Shown here piece after piece: positions 42,560 to 51,930 of a stretch of 64,000 bases of DNA. Origin of the DNA: an uncultured Fibrobacter sp. (GTDB lineage Bacteria; Fibrobacterota; Fibrobacteria; Fibrobacterales; Fibrobacteraceae); NCBI GenBank assembly GCA_934700345.1, contig CAKUXP010000003.1, positions 1 through 64,000 of the forward strand. The letters run 5' to 3'. Numbering within the stretch: position 1 is the first letter of the stretch; each line of letters begins with the position of its first letter. Under the pieces are notes generated by a model. That model saw only the letters and a list, made by a program, of their open reading frames with translations, was not told where the DNA came from and searched no databases. Position numbers and translations under genes: made by a program.

Positions 42560-44014
42560 ATGTCCAAGTATTATCCTGTAATCGGCCTTGAAATCCATTG
42601 CCAGCTCGCGACGAGGACGAAGATGTTCTGCGGTTGCGAAGTCGAGGTGAACACGAGCCCGAACAAGCATGTGTGCCCGGTATGCCTGGGATTTCCGGGG
42701 GCGATGCCCGTCCCGAACGGAAAGGCCGTGGAATACGCGATTCGGCTTGGACTTGCGCTTCACTGCGAAATCGATCTGAACGCGATGTGGACCCGCAAAA
42801 ATTATTTCTATCCCGACCTTCCGAAAGGTTACCAGATTACGCAGACCGGAGGCCTTCCGATTTACGACCATCCGATTTGCAAGAAGGGCTGGCTTGAAAT
42901 TACGCGTGCCGACGGAACCGTCCGGCGGATAGGCATCACACGCATCCACATGGAAGAAGACGCGGGAAAGCTAGTCCACGACATGAGCCCGACCGGTAGC
43001 CATTTCGACGCGAATCGCTGCGGAACGCCGCTTTGCGAAATCGTGACCGAACCGGATATCCGCAGCCCGGAAGAAGCCGTCCTCACGTTCAAGAAGATCA
43101 AGCAGATTTTGGAATACACGGGAGTCTCCCATGCGAACATGGAAAACGGGAACATCCGCTGCGACGGAAACATTTCCATTCGCCCGAGCGAGGACGCGCC
43201 TTTTGGAACGCGTGCCGAAATCAAGAACCTGAACAGCTTCACGAACCTGGAAAAGGCGCTGACCGCGGAAATGCTCCTCCAGACCGTGACCCTCGATGCG
43301 GGTAAGGAAGTCCTGCAGTGCACGAAGCGCTACGACCCGAATGCGGACAAGACGATCGTTATCCGTTCGAAGGAAGACGCTCCCGATTACAAGTATTTCC
43401 CGGAACCCGACATGGTGCGTCTGGTGACCGACCCGGCTTTTGTCGAGGAAATCCGCAGGAATCTTCCGGAACTTCCGGACGCCCGCTTTGCTCGCTTTAT
43501 CAAGGATTACAAGCTTACGGAATACGATGCGCAGGTCCTGACGGATGAGATCCGGGTGAGCGACTGGTTCGATTCTGCAGCGAAAACCTGCAAGAACCCG
43601 AAGATTCTCGCCAACTGGGTCATCACGGAGCTTCTCCGCGAAGTCAAGGAACTGGAGGGCGGCTTTGACGTTATCAAGGTCAAGCCCGAACATCTTTCCA
43701 GGCTGGTGAACCTCATCGAGGACGGCACCATCAACGGAAAGATTGCGAAACAGGTCTTTGCGGACATGTTCGCTTCGGGTAAGGATCCGGATGCGATTGT
43801 CAAGGAAAAGGGGCTTGTCCAGATTACGGATACCGGGACCATCGAAAAGGTCGTGCGCGAAGTCATCGCGAAGAACGCTTCGCAGTTCGCCGAGTTCAAG
43901 GGCGGGAAGGTCGCTCTCAAGGGATTTTTTGTCGGGCAGGTGATGAAGAATTCCGGCGGCAAGGCGAACCCGAAAATCGTAAACCAGCTCCTAGACCAGA
44001 TTGCGAAGGAATAG
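42560..44014 (+). CDS. gatB: aspartyl/glutamyl-tRNA amidotransferase subunit B
   Basis: GatB binds misacylated Glu-tRNA(Gln) or Asp-tRNA(Asn) and activates it for amidation. The N-terminal IGLEIHCQLATRTKMFC and the zinc-like cysteines of VCPVCLGFPGAMPVPN are present. RKNYFYPDLPKGYQITQ is a family signature, and the YqeY-like C-terminal domain closes the 484-residue protein. Length and motifs are complete. gatA and gatC are elsewhere. The next gene overlaps its last 14 bases in the annotation used here. Confidence 0.97.
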   Translation: MSKYYPVIGLEIHCQLATRTKMFCGCEVEVNTSPNKHVCPVCLGFPGAMPVPNGKAVEYAIRLGLALHCEIDLNAMWTRKNYFYPDLPKGYQITQTGGLPIYDHPICKKGWLEITRADGTVRRIGITRIHMEEDAGKLVHDMSPTGSHFDANRCGTPLCEIVTEPDIRSPEEAVLTFKKIKQILEYTGVSHANMENGNIRCDGNISIRPSEDAPFGTRAEIKNLNSFTNLEKALTAEMLLQTVTLDAGKEVLQCTKRYDPNADKTIVIRSKEDAPDYKYFPEPDMVRLVTDPAFVEEIRRNLPELPDARFARFIKDYKLTEYDAQVLTDEIRVSDWFDSAAKTCKNPKILANWVITELLREVKELEGGFDVIKVKPEHLSRLVNLIEDGTINGKIAKQVFADMFASGKDPDAIVKEKGLVQITDTGTIEKVVREVIAKNASQFAEFKGGKVALKGFFVGQVMKNSGGKANPKIVNQLLDQIAKE

Positions 44015-44369
44015 GTCCAAGACGGCGGCTCGGGAAAGGAGCTTTTTTCAGGGCGTTTCCGCGGGAAGCGTCCTGGTTCTGTTTTTCCTGTTTACCGGAA
44101 ACGTTTCCGACGCTTGTGCTGCGGACGCCTTCGATTCGATGTACGTAAACACGTTAAATATGTCGGAAGCGGAGGCCGCGTCCGTCTATGGCGTCGATTC
44201 GGTTCAGGTCGATGTGAAACCTACTCGCGAGGAACTCCACGAAGAGATGGAACCGGGATACGTGATGCGGGAATATGATCACCGGCAGCAGCTGATTGTC
44301 GGGTCGGTCGTAATGCTCTGCATCGCGCTTGCGATGGTCATGATGAATAATTATAATCCGATGCGTTAA
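44001..44369 (+). CDS. small membrane protein with unclear start
   Basis: The frame reads a hydrophobic segment ending in a signal-like cleavage region (SVLVLFFLFTGNVSDACAAD). A soluble stretch follows (about 40-90), then a second membrane helix at the C-terminus (QLIVGSVVMLCIALAMV). The only conventional start in frame is a TTG at 44001, overlapping gatB. The good ribosome site (AAAGGAG at about 44035-44041) has no ATG, GTG or TTG behind it in this frame. The start is therefore uncertain, or an unusual codon is used. No family is recognised. It ends overlapping the convergent hflX. Confidence 0.5.
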   Translation: MRRNRSKTAARERSFFQGVSAGSVLVLFFLFTGNVSDACAADAFDSMYVNTLNMSEAEAASVYGVDSVQVDVKPTREELHEEMEPGYVMREYDHRQQLIVGSVVMLCIALAMVMMNNYNPMR

Positions 44370-45496
44370 TTTGTACGCATCCTGCGGGATTCTTCCCAGG
44401 CGAGCATCTTTTCGACGAGGATTCCTCGGAGTGCTTCCATTCCGATGTTTTCCTTGGCGCTGACCTGGATGGCTTCCGGAAAGTGGGCGAGGAGTTCCGC
44501 ACGGCGCTCGGGCGTTGCGCTTTCCGCCTTGTTGAATACGATGATCCGGGGAATTTCGGGGGCTACCAGACCGTCAAGAATCCTGTGCGTGATTTCCAGA
44601 TGTTCCGCATAGTCGCTCGCTGTCGCATCGACGACGTTCAGGATGAGGTGGGCGTTGCTCGCCGCTCCGAGCGTACTTTTAAAAGTGGCTATCAGGTGCG
44701 GGGGCAGCTTGCGGATAAACCCCACAGTATCCGACAGCAGGATAAACTCCCCGTTTCCGACATAGAGCTTTCGCATGGTGCTGTCGAGGGTGGCGAACAG
44801 TTGGTCCTTGACGAAGACGTTGCTTTTGGTGAGCCGGTTTGTAAGGGTGCTTTTTCCCGCGTTCGTATAACCGACGATTCCAACCTGGAAAATTTCCGAA
44901 CGACGCATCGCTTGCCTTTCGCGCGCGCCTTCGATCTTTTCGAGCTTCTTTTTAAGTTCCTGGATCTTTTTATGGATGATTCGTCTGTCCGTTTCGAGCT
45001 GGGTTTCGCCGGGACCGTTCATGCCGATGCCGCGTCCTCCGGCCTGCCTCGAAAGGTGAGTCCAGGCGTGGGTGAGTCGCGGGACGAGATATTCGAGCTG
45101 GGCGACTTCGACCATCAGGCGGCTTTCCGCCGTAATCGCATGCTTAGCGAAAATGTCGAGGATGATGCCTGTCCGGTCGAGAACCTTGATTCCCGGGAGC
45201 CGTTCTTCGAGGTTGCGGACCTGCGACCCGGAAAGGTCTTCGTCGAAGATGACGAGACCCGCGGATTCCTCTTCGAGGGCGTTCCTTATTTCGGAAACTT
45301 TCCCCTCGCCGATGAGCGTCGCCGGGTTGAACGCCTGGACGCGTTGCAGAAATGTCTTCGTAACAACTGCGCCTGCAGTTTCCGAGAGACGTTCTAGTTC
45401 TTCGAGATGTTCCTCGGCTGCGTTCCTTCGCACTTTCGGTGTAACGATGCCCACTAGGATGGCTTTTTCCTTAGAAGTCTGTTGCTGCATGGCCAT
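44366..45496 (-). CDS. hflX: GTPase HflX
   Basis: HflX is a ribosome-splitting GTPase. The N-terminal nucleotide-binding domain has LIGEGKVSEIRNAL and FDEDLSGSQVRNLE. The helical SRLMVEVAQLEYLVPRLT and the glycine-rich GGRGIGMNGPGETQLETDRR are characteristic. G1 is GYTNAGKSTL, G3 is LSDTVGFIRKLP, and G4 is FNKAE. The start is uncertain: ATG 45496 (MAMQQQTSKEK) gives 376 residues, while the open frame reaches 45595. The TATATATATTATG just upstream suggests a promoter very close to the start and a short leader. Confidence 0.93.
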   Translation of the reverse strand: MAMQQQTSKEKAILVGIVTPKVRRNAAEEHLEELERLSETAGAVVTKTFLQRVQAFNPATLIGEGKVSEIRNALEEESAGLVIFDEDLSGSQVRNLEERLPGIKVLDRTGIILDIFAKHAITAESRLMVEVAQLEYLVPRLTHAWTHLSRQAGGRGIGMNGPGETQLETDRRIIHKKIQELKKKLEKIEGARERQAMRRSEIFQVGIVGYTNAGKSTLTNRLTKSNVFVKDQLFATLDSTMRKLYVGNGEFILLSDTVGFIRKLPPHLIATFKSTLGAASNAHLILNVVDATASDYAEHLEITHRILDGLVAPEIPRIIVFNKAESATPERRAELLAHFPEAIQVSAKENIGMEALRGILVEKMLAWEESRRMRTN

Positions 45497-45545
45497 AATA
45501 TATATATTAGGCGTTGCGGCGAATTTTTGCCCGGAGAGTTTTTTC

Positions 45546-47468
45546 ATGCGCTTCTTGACAACGGACCTTTGCTTTTTTATCTGCTCGGCGTTCACCGTTG
45601 TCTGCTGCCTGATTTTTTACTACACCCATCGAAAGCCGAAAAAGGAAAGCGGGAAAGTCTTCGAGCTGATCCTTTTCAATATGCTTTTGACGTGCGTCGC
45701 CTCGATTTTTGCGACGGGGGTGAATCCGCTCGTATCGACGGAAGGGAATGCGTTCAATGTCGTGCAGCATTTTTTCCAGACTATCTACTTTGCGCTGCAT
45801 ACGCTGCTTGCTCCGCTCTTTGCCCTCTATGTCGCCATCGTGAACAATTGGGGCGAGAACTATTCGAAGCGCGTTGTTTTCTGGTTCCTGTCGCCTGCGC
45901 TTTTACTTGAATTCTTTGTCCTGACGAACCCCCTGACGCATCTGATCTTTTACTACCAGGACAATGTCCTGTTTACGCGGGGACCTCTTGAACTCTTCAT
46001 TTACGCGGAGGCGGCCGGTTACATCGCTTTTGCCGTCGTACAGCTTTTTACCTACCGGAGAATCCTTGCCAAGTCGACCGCGTTTGCGCTTTGGTTCTTT
46101 ATCGGTGCGAGCCTAGCCGGAATACTTGTCCAGTTTGTCTTGCCGTGGCTAAAGTTCGAACTCTTTTTCGAATCGATTTCGCTTTTGGGGGTGATGATCC
46201 TGATCGAGATGGAGGAACTTCACGCCGATTCGATTACGGGCGTCTATAACAGGCGAACCTTTGTAGCCGACAATGACCGCTTCATCCGTTCGAAGCGGAA
46301 GTATTCTGTCATCGTAATTTCCTTCTTGAGTTTCAGGGACTTGCGTTCGGTGTTTAAAATCGAGGACTTAGAAAAGGTTACGCAGAGCCTTCTTTTCTGG
46401 ATTCTCAAAAATTCGACGGGAACGGTATATCGCCTAGCGCAAGATAAGGTGGCGATTGTTTCTTCGCAGGAAAAGAACGCTTGTGAAAATTTTTCGGCAA
46501 GGTTCCTCTCGGTGCTTTCCGACGGGGAATACCGTGTCGGGGGAGTTTCCGTTTCTATCGAGGCGAAGTGTTCGGTTGTCACGGTTCCGGATGAAGTCGG
46601 CAATGCCGAATGGCTTGCGGAACTTGGGGAAGATGGGAACGTCAAGGCGAGCGTGGAACGCATCGAACTGGAAAACGCCCTGGAACGCGCTGTCCGGGAA
46701 CGCAAGTTCGAAATCCTCTACCAGCCGATCTGGAATTCGGAATCATCGTTTTTTGATTCGGCGGAAGCGCTGGTGCGCCTGGACGATCCGGTTTTTGCAA
46801 ACTTCTCTCCGGCGGAGTTCATCCCGATAGCCGAGCGGAGAGGCTTCGCGAACGATATCGGGCGGATTGTCTTTGAAAACGTCTGCCGGTTTGTTAACGA
46901 AAGAAAACCGTCGCTTTGCGGGCTTCGGGAAATCGACGTGAACGTAAGCGCTTCCCAGTTCTTCCCTGAAAATTGCGAAGGATTTTTTAGGAATACGCTG
47001 GAAAAGTATGGGGTCTCCGCAGGATTTTTCGAACTGGAAATTTCCCGATCCTCCATCTTGGATGAAAACGAGATAGCGATAAAGAATTTCCGGAAGTTAC
47101 GGAATTTGGGATTCCTGTTTTCGCTTGACGACTTTGGCGAGGGATATGCAAACTGGAACCGTGTACTCGATGGGGATTTTCGGAGCGTGAAGCTCGGGCG
47201 GAAACGCTTGCAGGAATCGGGGAAAAGCGCTTTCTCGAAAACGCTACAGGCCGTGCGGGAAATCCTTCGGAAAAATCACGTGAACGTCGTGCAAAAGGGC
47301 ATCGAAACGCATGAGCATTTGATTGAAAGCCGGAAAACCGGGGCGAACCGATTCCAGGGAATGTACTTTTCAAAACCTCTCCGGGAAGACGCCCTGATCG
47401 AATTCCTGAAATCTCGCAATGAAGCGGCTAGGCTTTTGTCGCGGCGTGACCTGTTTGAACTTTCCTGA
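45546..47468 (+). CDS. membrane GGDEF/EAL protein with degenerate active sites
   Basis: A 640-residue protein with an N-terminal block of about seven membrane helices (1-225). A GGDEF-like domain follows (about 228-385, starting DSITGVYNRRTF), then an EAL-like domain (about 390-625). The GGDEF motif itself is missing (YRLAQDKVAIV). In the EAL domain the E of EAL remains (AEALVRL), and DDFG is kept. The TE glutamate is R (LEISRS), the K-x-D is G (VKLG), and the AEGVE glutamate is K (VQKGIE). It is thus probably a c-di-GMP receptor or structural sensor, not an enzyme. The start has GGAGAG seven bases upstream. Confidence 0.88.
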   Translation: MRFLTTDLCFFICSAFTVVCCLIFYYTHRKPKKESGKVFELILFNMLLTCVASIFATGVNPLVSTEGNAFNVVQHFFQTIYFALHTLLAPLFALYVAIVNNWGENYSKRVVFWFLSPALLLEFFVLTNPLTHLIFYYQDNVLFTRGPLELFIYAEAAGYIAFAVVQLFTYRRILAKSTAFALWFFIGASLAGILVQFVLPWLKFELFFESISLLGVMILIEMEELHADSITGVYNRRTFVADNDRFIRSKRKYSVIVISFLSFRDLRSVFKIEDLEKVTQSLLFWILKNSTGTVYRLAQDKVAIVSSQEKNACENFSARFLSVLSDGEYRVGGVSVSIEAKCSVVTVPDEVGNAEWLAELGEDGNVKASVERIELENALERAVRERKFEILYQPIWNSESSFFDSAEALVRLDDPVFANFSPAEFIPIAERRGFANDIGRIVFENVCRFVNERKPSLCGLREIDVNVSASQFFPENCEGFFRNTLEKYGVSAGFFELEISRSSILDENEIAIKNFRKLRNLGFLFSLDDFGEGYANWNRVLDGDFRSVKLGRKRLQESGKSAFSKTLQAVREILRKNHVNVVQKGIETHEHLIESRKTGANRFQGMYFSKPLREDALIEFLKSRNEAARLLSRRDLFELS

Positions 47469-47566
47469 TTGGCTCGCGAACGTCTAGGTTCTAGCGCAAA
47501 GCGGAACGCTGTAATTTCTGAACTCTAAGTTCTCCCAACTAAGCTTTGAATACCGGGTAGGCGCAA

Positions 47567-49372
47567 TCACATCGAACGGCAGATTTCCCGGATAAAGGTT
47601 TTCCCGTATTTCTTTAGCTTGAAGTCGCCGATGCCCGGGATTTCCGCAAACTCTTCGAGGCTTGTCGGCTTCTGTTCGGCGATTTCCGAAAGGACCTTGT
47701 CGCTGAAGATAAGGTAGGCGGGGATGTTTTCCTTCTGGGCGAGTTCCTTGCGGAGTTCCCGCAGAGTTTCGAACAGTTCGTCCTTTGTGTCGAAATCGGA
47801 AATCTTGAACCGGGACTTCACGGGAGAATCGTCGCGTTCCTTGACAAGCGCAAGTTCGAGTTTCTTTTCGCCGCGGAGAACGCTCCAGCCGTAGGGCGTG
47901 ACAGAAAGATGCTCGCCCGGTGCGTAGCTCTTTGAAATCGCGCCTAGGTGGATGAGTTGCATCAGGTAGGCTTTCCATTTTGCCGGCGGTGTCGATTTAC
48001 CGACCCCGTAAGTTTTGAGCTCGTCGTAACGTTTTTCAAGAAGCGCGGAAGAACGGTTTCCCCGGAGAATATCGATAATCATCTGGGAATTTTCCGTTTC
48101 GCGCGTGCGGACAATGGCGGAAAGAGCTTTTTGGGCGAGAATCGATCCGTCGAAGCGTTGCGGGGGATTCTTGCAGATGTCGCAGTTTCCGCAGTCATGG
48201 TCGAAAGTCTCGCCGAAGTAGCTGAGAAGGATGCGTCTGCGGCAAATCGGGCTTGTCGCATAGTGTTCGATGCGTCGGAGCTTTTCGAGCTGCAACTCCT
48301 TTTCTCCGCTTTCCTCGGCGAACTTCGCGAGCTGCACCATGTCGGAATCGGAATAGAAGAAGAGCGTTTCCGAAGGCATCCCGTCCCGTCCGGCGCGTCC
48401 GATTTCCTGGTAGTAGCCTTCCATGTTCTTGGGCGTGTTGTAATGGATGACGAACCGGATGTTCGACTTGTCGATTCCCATGCCGAAAGCGGTCGTCGCG
48501 CAGATGACCTTGACCTTGTCGTTCAGAAAATCTTCCTGGATTCGGATGCGTTCTTCGGCTTCGAGCCCCGCATGGTAGGCTTCGGCGTGAATTCCGCACA
48601 AATGAAGTTCCCTGGCGAGCGATTCCGTCCCCTTGCGCGAAAGGCAGTAGATGATGCCGCTTTCCCTTTTGCGCTTTTGGATGAACCGCTCGATTTCAAA
48701 GAGCTTTTCCCGTTTGCGGTAGTTGAGCTTTACCGAAAGGCTTAGGTTAGGACGGTCAAAGCTTGATCGTACGATGTTTTCTTTTGGAATGCCTAGCTGG
48801 TGCAAAATGTCTTCGCGCGTGGCGGCGTCGGCGGTAGCGGTCAGGGCGATAAGCGGAATGTCGGGAAAGCGTTCCCGGAGGACGTGGAGCTCGGAGTATT
48901 CGGGCCTAAAATCGTGTCCCCACTGTGAAATGCAATGCGCTTCGTCAACCGCGAACAGGGAAATCCTGATCTTTGAAAGCAGAAAGTCCAGCTCGAACCG
49001 GATGCGTTCCGGGGAAAGGTAAAGAAGCTTCAGTTCGCCGCGCAGGGCGAGCTTTCGGATTTCTGCCGATTCCTCCTTGGGTGTATGGCTGTTGAGCGCC
49101 GCCGCCCGGATGCCGCATTCGGAAAGCGCATCGACCTGGTCCTTCATCAGCGCGAGCAGCGGAGAAACGACGATGCACGTCCCGGGGAACATCAGCGCCG
49201 GAATCTGGTAGCAGATGGACTTTCCTCCGCCTGTCGGGAGAAGCGCAAGCGTATCCTTTCCCTCGAAAAGGTTCTTAAGGACTGCTTCCTGCGCGGGGCG
49301 GAATGCTTTATAGCCAAAAAACTCCTTTAGGAACTTTTTGGCGGAAATCAGCTGTTCTTCGGAATCGGGCAT
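47567..49372 (-). CDS. recQ: ATP-dependent DNA helicase RecQ
   Basis: RecQ unwinds DNA in recombination and fork repair. The 601-residue protein has Walker A LLPTGGGKSICYQIP, the DEAH box VDEAHCISQWGHDFRPEY and motif VI QEIGRAGRDG. The zinc site is CRRRILLSYFGE with CGNCDIC, and a winged helix follows. A C-terminal HRDC domain (about 525-601, KENIPAYLIFSDKVL) completes the full-length architecture. It stands alone between the GGDEF/EAL gene and htpG. Confidence 0.97.
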   Translation of the reverse strand: MPDSEEQLISAKKFLKEFFGYKAFRPAQEAVLKNLFEGKDTLALLPTGGGKSICYQIPALMFPGTCIVVSPLLALMKDQVDALSECGIRAAALNSHTPKEESAEIRKLALRGELKLLYLSPERIRFELDFLLSKIRISLFAVDEAHCISQWGHDFRPEYSELHVLRERFPDIPLIALTATADAATREDILHQLGIPKENIVRSSFDRPNLSLSVKLNYRKREKLFEIERFIQKRKRESGIIYCLSRKGTESLARELHLCGIHAEAYHAGLEAEERIRIQEDFLNDKVKVICATTAFGMGIDKSNIRFVIHYNTPKNMEGYYQEIGRAGRDGMPSETLFFYSDSDMVQLAKFAEESGEKELQLEKLRRIEHYATSPICRRRILLSYFGETFDHDCGNCDICKNPPQRFDGSILAQKALSAIVRTRETENSQMIIDILRGNRSSALLEKRYDELKTYGVGKSTPPAKWKAYLMQLIHLGAISKSYAPGEHLSVTPYGWSVLRGEKKLELALVKERDDSPVKSRFKISDFDTKDELFETLRELRKELAQKENIPAYLIFSDKVLSEIAEQKPTSLEEFAEIPGIGDFKLKKYGKTFIREICRSM

Positions 49373-49434
49373 CGCTGGATATGGAAAAAGACCGCCCTAA
49401 AATATAAGACGGTCGTGTGACAGAAAATGGCGGA

Positions 49435-51318
49435 TTAGTGAATCTGCGCGGAAAGCAGCTTGTTTATCGCCTGGACGTATGCCGCCGGATTTTCGAGCTG
49501 GGAACCTTCGGCGAGGAGCGCCTGCCCGTAGAGAGCCTTGGGCCAGTCTTCGAGCGGTTCCTTCTTCGAAGCCTTATCCTTCAGCATCTTGCAAATCGGA
49601 TGCTCGGGATTGATTTCGAGGATGCGCTTGGACTTGGTGACGCCCTGTCCCATCGCCGCCATCATGCGTTCCATGTGGTGGCTCATCGCGGATTCGTCGG
49701 TGACGAGGCAGCACGGGCTGTCCTTCAGGCGGCTCGATACGCGGACTTCCTTGATGTTTGCGTCTAAGTCCTTCTGGAGTTCGGCGCAGAGGTCCTTGTA
49801 TTCGGCCTTCGAAGCTTCTTCCGACTTCTTTTCCTCTTCGGTCTTTTCGAAATCGACGTCGCCGCGGCTTATGTCGTGGAACTTCTTCCCGTCGAATTCC
49901 GTGAGGGAATTCATCATGAATTCGTCGATCGGGTCGGAAAGGAGCAGCACTTCGAAGTTCCTGTTCCTGTAGGCTTCGAGAATCGGGCTTGTCGCCACCG
50001 CGTCCTTGTTCTCGCCGATGAGGAAGTAGATTTCCTTCTGTTCCTTCGGCATGTTCTTGACGTATTCATCGAGACTCGTAAACTTGTCGCCGGATTTGCT
50101 TGACTTGAAGAGAGTGAGCTTCTTCAGCTCGTCGAGATGTTCCCAGTTCATGTAGAAGCCTTCCTTCAGGACCATTCCGAGTTCGCGCCACCAGGCTTCG
50201 TATTTTTCGCGGTCCTTTTCCTTGATTTCGGAAAGCATATCGAGGACGTTCTTGATGACGTTCTTCCGAATCGTCGTGATGATTTTGTTCGACTGGAGAA
50301 TCTCGCGGGAGACGTTTAGCGGCAGATCCTCGGAATCGACGACGCCGCGGACAAAGCGGAGCCACGGCGGAAGCAGGTCCTTGCAGTCGTCCATGATGAA
50401 GACTTTCTTGACGTAGAGCTTAAGTCCCGTGATGCGGTCGTTCTGCCAGATGTTGAACGGAGCCTTTGCCGGCACATAGACGAGTGTCCAGAATTCCTGG
50501 GAGCCTTCGACGTGGGAATGTTTCCAGGCGAGAGGTTCGCCGCCGTCGTGCGAAACGGTCGGGTAGAAGTCCTTGTACTGCGCTTCCGTGATTTCCTTCG
50601 CGCTTTGGCGCCAGAGCGCCGGCTTGTCGTTCAGACGGGTCGGTTCCTTGGTCTCCGTTTCGCCCTTGTCGTTCTTCGTCGGCTCGTGGTGCAGGTAGAT
50701 GCCGTAGGAGACGAATTCCGAATACTTGCGGACGATGCTTTCGATGCTCCATTCGGTCGTGAAGTCCTGGAAGTCTTCGCCGTCCTTCAGGTAGAGCGTG
50801 ATTTTCGTTCCCGCGTTTTCTTTCGGCATGTCGGAGACTTCGTAGGAGCCGCTGCCGTCCGAGCTCCACAGGTATCCGGATTCCTCGCCGGCCTTGCGCG
50901 AGAGAACCTCGACCTTGCTTGCGACCATGAAGACGGAATAGAACCCGACACCGAACTGGCCGATCAGATCGACGTTCGACTTGTCGGAATCCTTCAGGTC
51001 TTGCACGAAATGCTTCGTTCCCGAGCGGGCGATTGTCCCGAGGCAGCTTTCGAGATCTTCCTTGTTCATGCCGATGCCGTTGTCCTCGACGGTCAGCGTC
51101 CGGTTCTTGGAATTGACGGACAGGTCGATTCTCAGCTGGGTGCCTTCGGGAAGGAGGGCCGCATTCGAGAGGGAAAGGAAGCGGCGCTTGTCGAGCGCGT
51201 CCGCGGCGTTCGAAATCAGCTCGCGGAGGAAAATTTCCTTGTTGCTGTAGAGGGAATGGATCATCAAGTGGAGAAGATCCTGCACTTCGGTCTGGAATTC
51301 CTTTTTTTCTGTAGCCAT
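49435..51318 (-). CDS. htpG: chaperone protein HtpG (Hsp90)
   Basis: The bacterial Hsp90, 627 residues. The N-terminal ATPase has the family signature (SNKEIFLRELISNAADALDK), EDNGIGMNKEDL and GQFGVGFYSVFMV. The middle domain has GVVDSEDLPLNVSREIL, and the C-terminal dimerisation part is complete. It is preceded by GGAG eight bases before the ATG, and by a palindromic element at 51341-51355 that may belong to a stress promoter. Confidence 0.97.
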   Translation of the reverse strand: MATEKKEFQTEVQDLLHLMIHSLYSNKEIFLRELISNAADALDKRRFLSLSNAALLPEGTQLRIDLSVNSKNRTLTVEDNGIGMNKEDLESCLGTIARSGTKHFVQDLKDSDKSNVDLIGQFGVGFYSVFMVASKVEVLSRKAGEESGYLWSSDGSGSYEVSDMPKENAGTKITLYLKDGEDFQDFTTEWSIESIVRKYSEFVSYGIYLHHEPTKNDKGETETKEPTRLNDKPALWRQSAKEITEAQYKDFYPTVSHDGGEPLAWKHSHVEGSQEFWTLVYVPAKAPFNIWQNDRITGLKLYVKKVFIMDDCKDLLPPWLRFVRGVVDSEDLPLNVSREILQSNKIITTIRKNVIKNVLDMLSEIKEKDREKYEAWWRELGMVLKEGFYMNWEHLDELKKLTLFKSSKSGDKFTSLDEYVKNMPKEQKEIYFLIGENKDAVATSPILEAYRNRNFEVLLLSDPIDEFMMNSLTEFDGKKFHDISRGDVDFEKTEEEKKSEEASKAEYKDLCAELQKDLDANIKEVRVSSRLKDSPCCLVTDESAMSHHMERMMAAMGQGVTKSKRILEINPEHPICKMLKDKASKKEPLEDWPKALYGQALLAEGSQLENPAAYVQAINKLLSAQIH

Positions 51319-51340
51319 TTTTTATCTCCAATATTAAAAC

Positions 51341-51372
51341 GTTTCAAAATGAAACAGCTGCCTGTTTCAAAA
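51341..51372 (-). promoter_or_regulatory. possible htpG promoter/operator
   Basis: GTTTCA-AAA-TGAAAC (51341-51355) is a perfect inverted repeat, and GTTTCAAAA recurs at 51364, 23 bases on. Read toward htpG, a TTTGAAA is followed by TTTCATTT, loosely like a heat-shock sigma promoter. CIRCE is absent. Confidence 0.35.
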
Positions 51373-51569
51373 AGTGGCACGAACCGCGCCAAACCGGCGA
51401 TTTTCGTTCCGTTTCGCCTGTGTAAAAGCAAGAAGCGTGCCAAAAGCGGGAAAATAACGGAAGTTTTTGAAAGATGTTGACAACGTTTTTTTTTATATTG
51501 CTGAAATGTAAATTACTCCTTCCGATAAAGGAGGGGAAATATTGCTGAAAACGGGCAAGAATTTCTGTT

Positions 51570-51930
51570 GTGGAACGGTTAGCCGATTACCCGATTGATG
51601 CAGAATATAGAGGAATGATTGAAATGGAAAATATTTTTGATATTGCGACAGCGATCAAGGATCGCCTTGTTGACGAAAATCATCGAAGTTTAACAAATCG
51701 AGCGATTGCAAGGATTCTTTGCGAAAGGAGAAACAAATCTGTTTGTTATTTTTTGACCAATAATCTTAATGAAACCATTTCTTTTGGGCGTGATTTTGTC
51801 GGGAACGTTAATTTGATTTATCATCAAAGGCAAACGACTTCTGATGTTGGTCAAGCTGTTTATAAAAATACCAAACTAGGGCGTGCTTTAATCGGGGATT
51901 TAGGAGATGAAAGCGGACATTTTGACCTGA
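51570..51930 (+). other. open stretch of unknown origin ahead of the broken ATPase
   Basis: An AT-rich open frame reads as protein for about 120 residues, including MIEMENIFDIATAIKDRLVD, NRAIARILCERRNKSV and VGNVNLIYHQRQTTS. It then runs out of frame into the DUF4143 remnant. A strong AAAGGAGGGG lies at about 51527-51536, but the TTG behind it is in another frame and stops early. A 12-base repeat (ATATTGCTGAAA) occurs at 51495 and 51539. No family is recognised. The stretch may be part of a small accessory gene truncated by the event that broke the ATPase. Confidence 0.35.

Noticed and set aside
45072..45545. Long N-terminal extension of the GGDEF/EAL gene
   Set aside because: The frame is open over hflX only by chance. 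ATG 45546 has a good ribosome site and starts the first membrane helix.
51477..51499. Sigma-70 promoter (TTGACA ... TATATT) before the broken ATPase
   Set aside because: The two boxes are only 11 bases apart, too short for a standard promoter.
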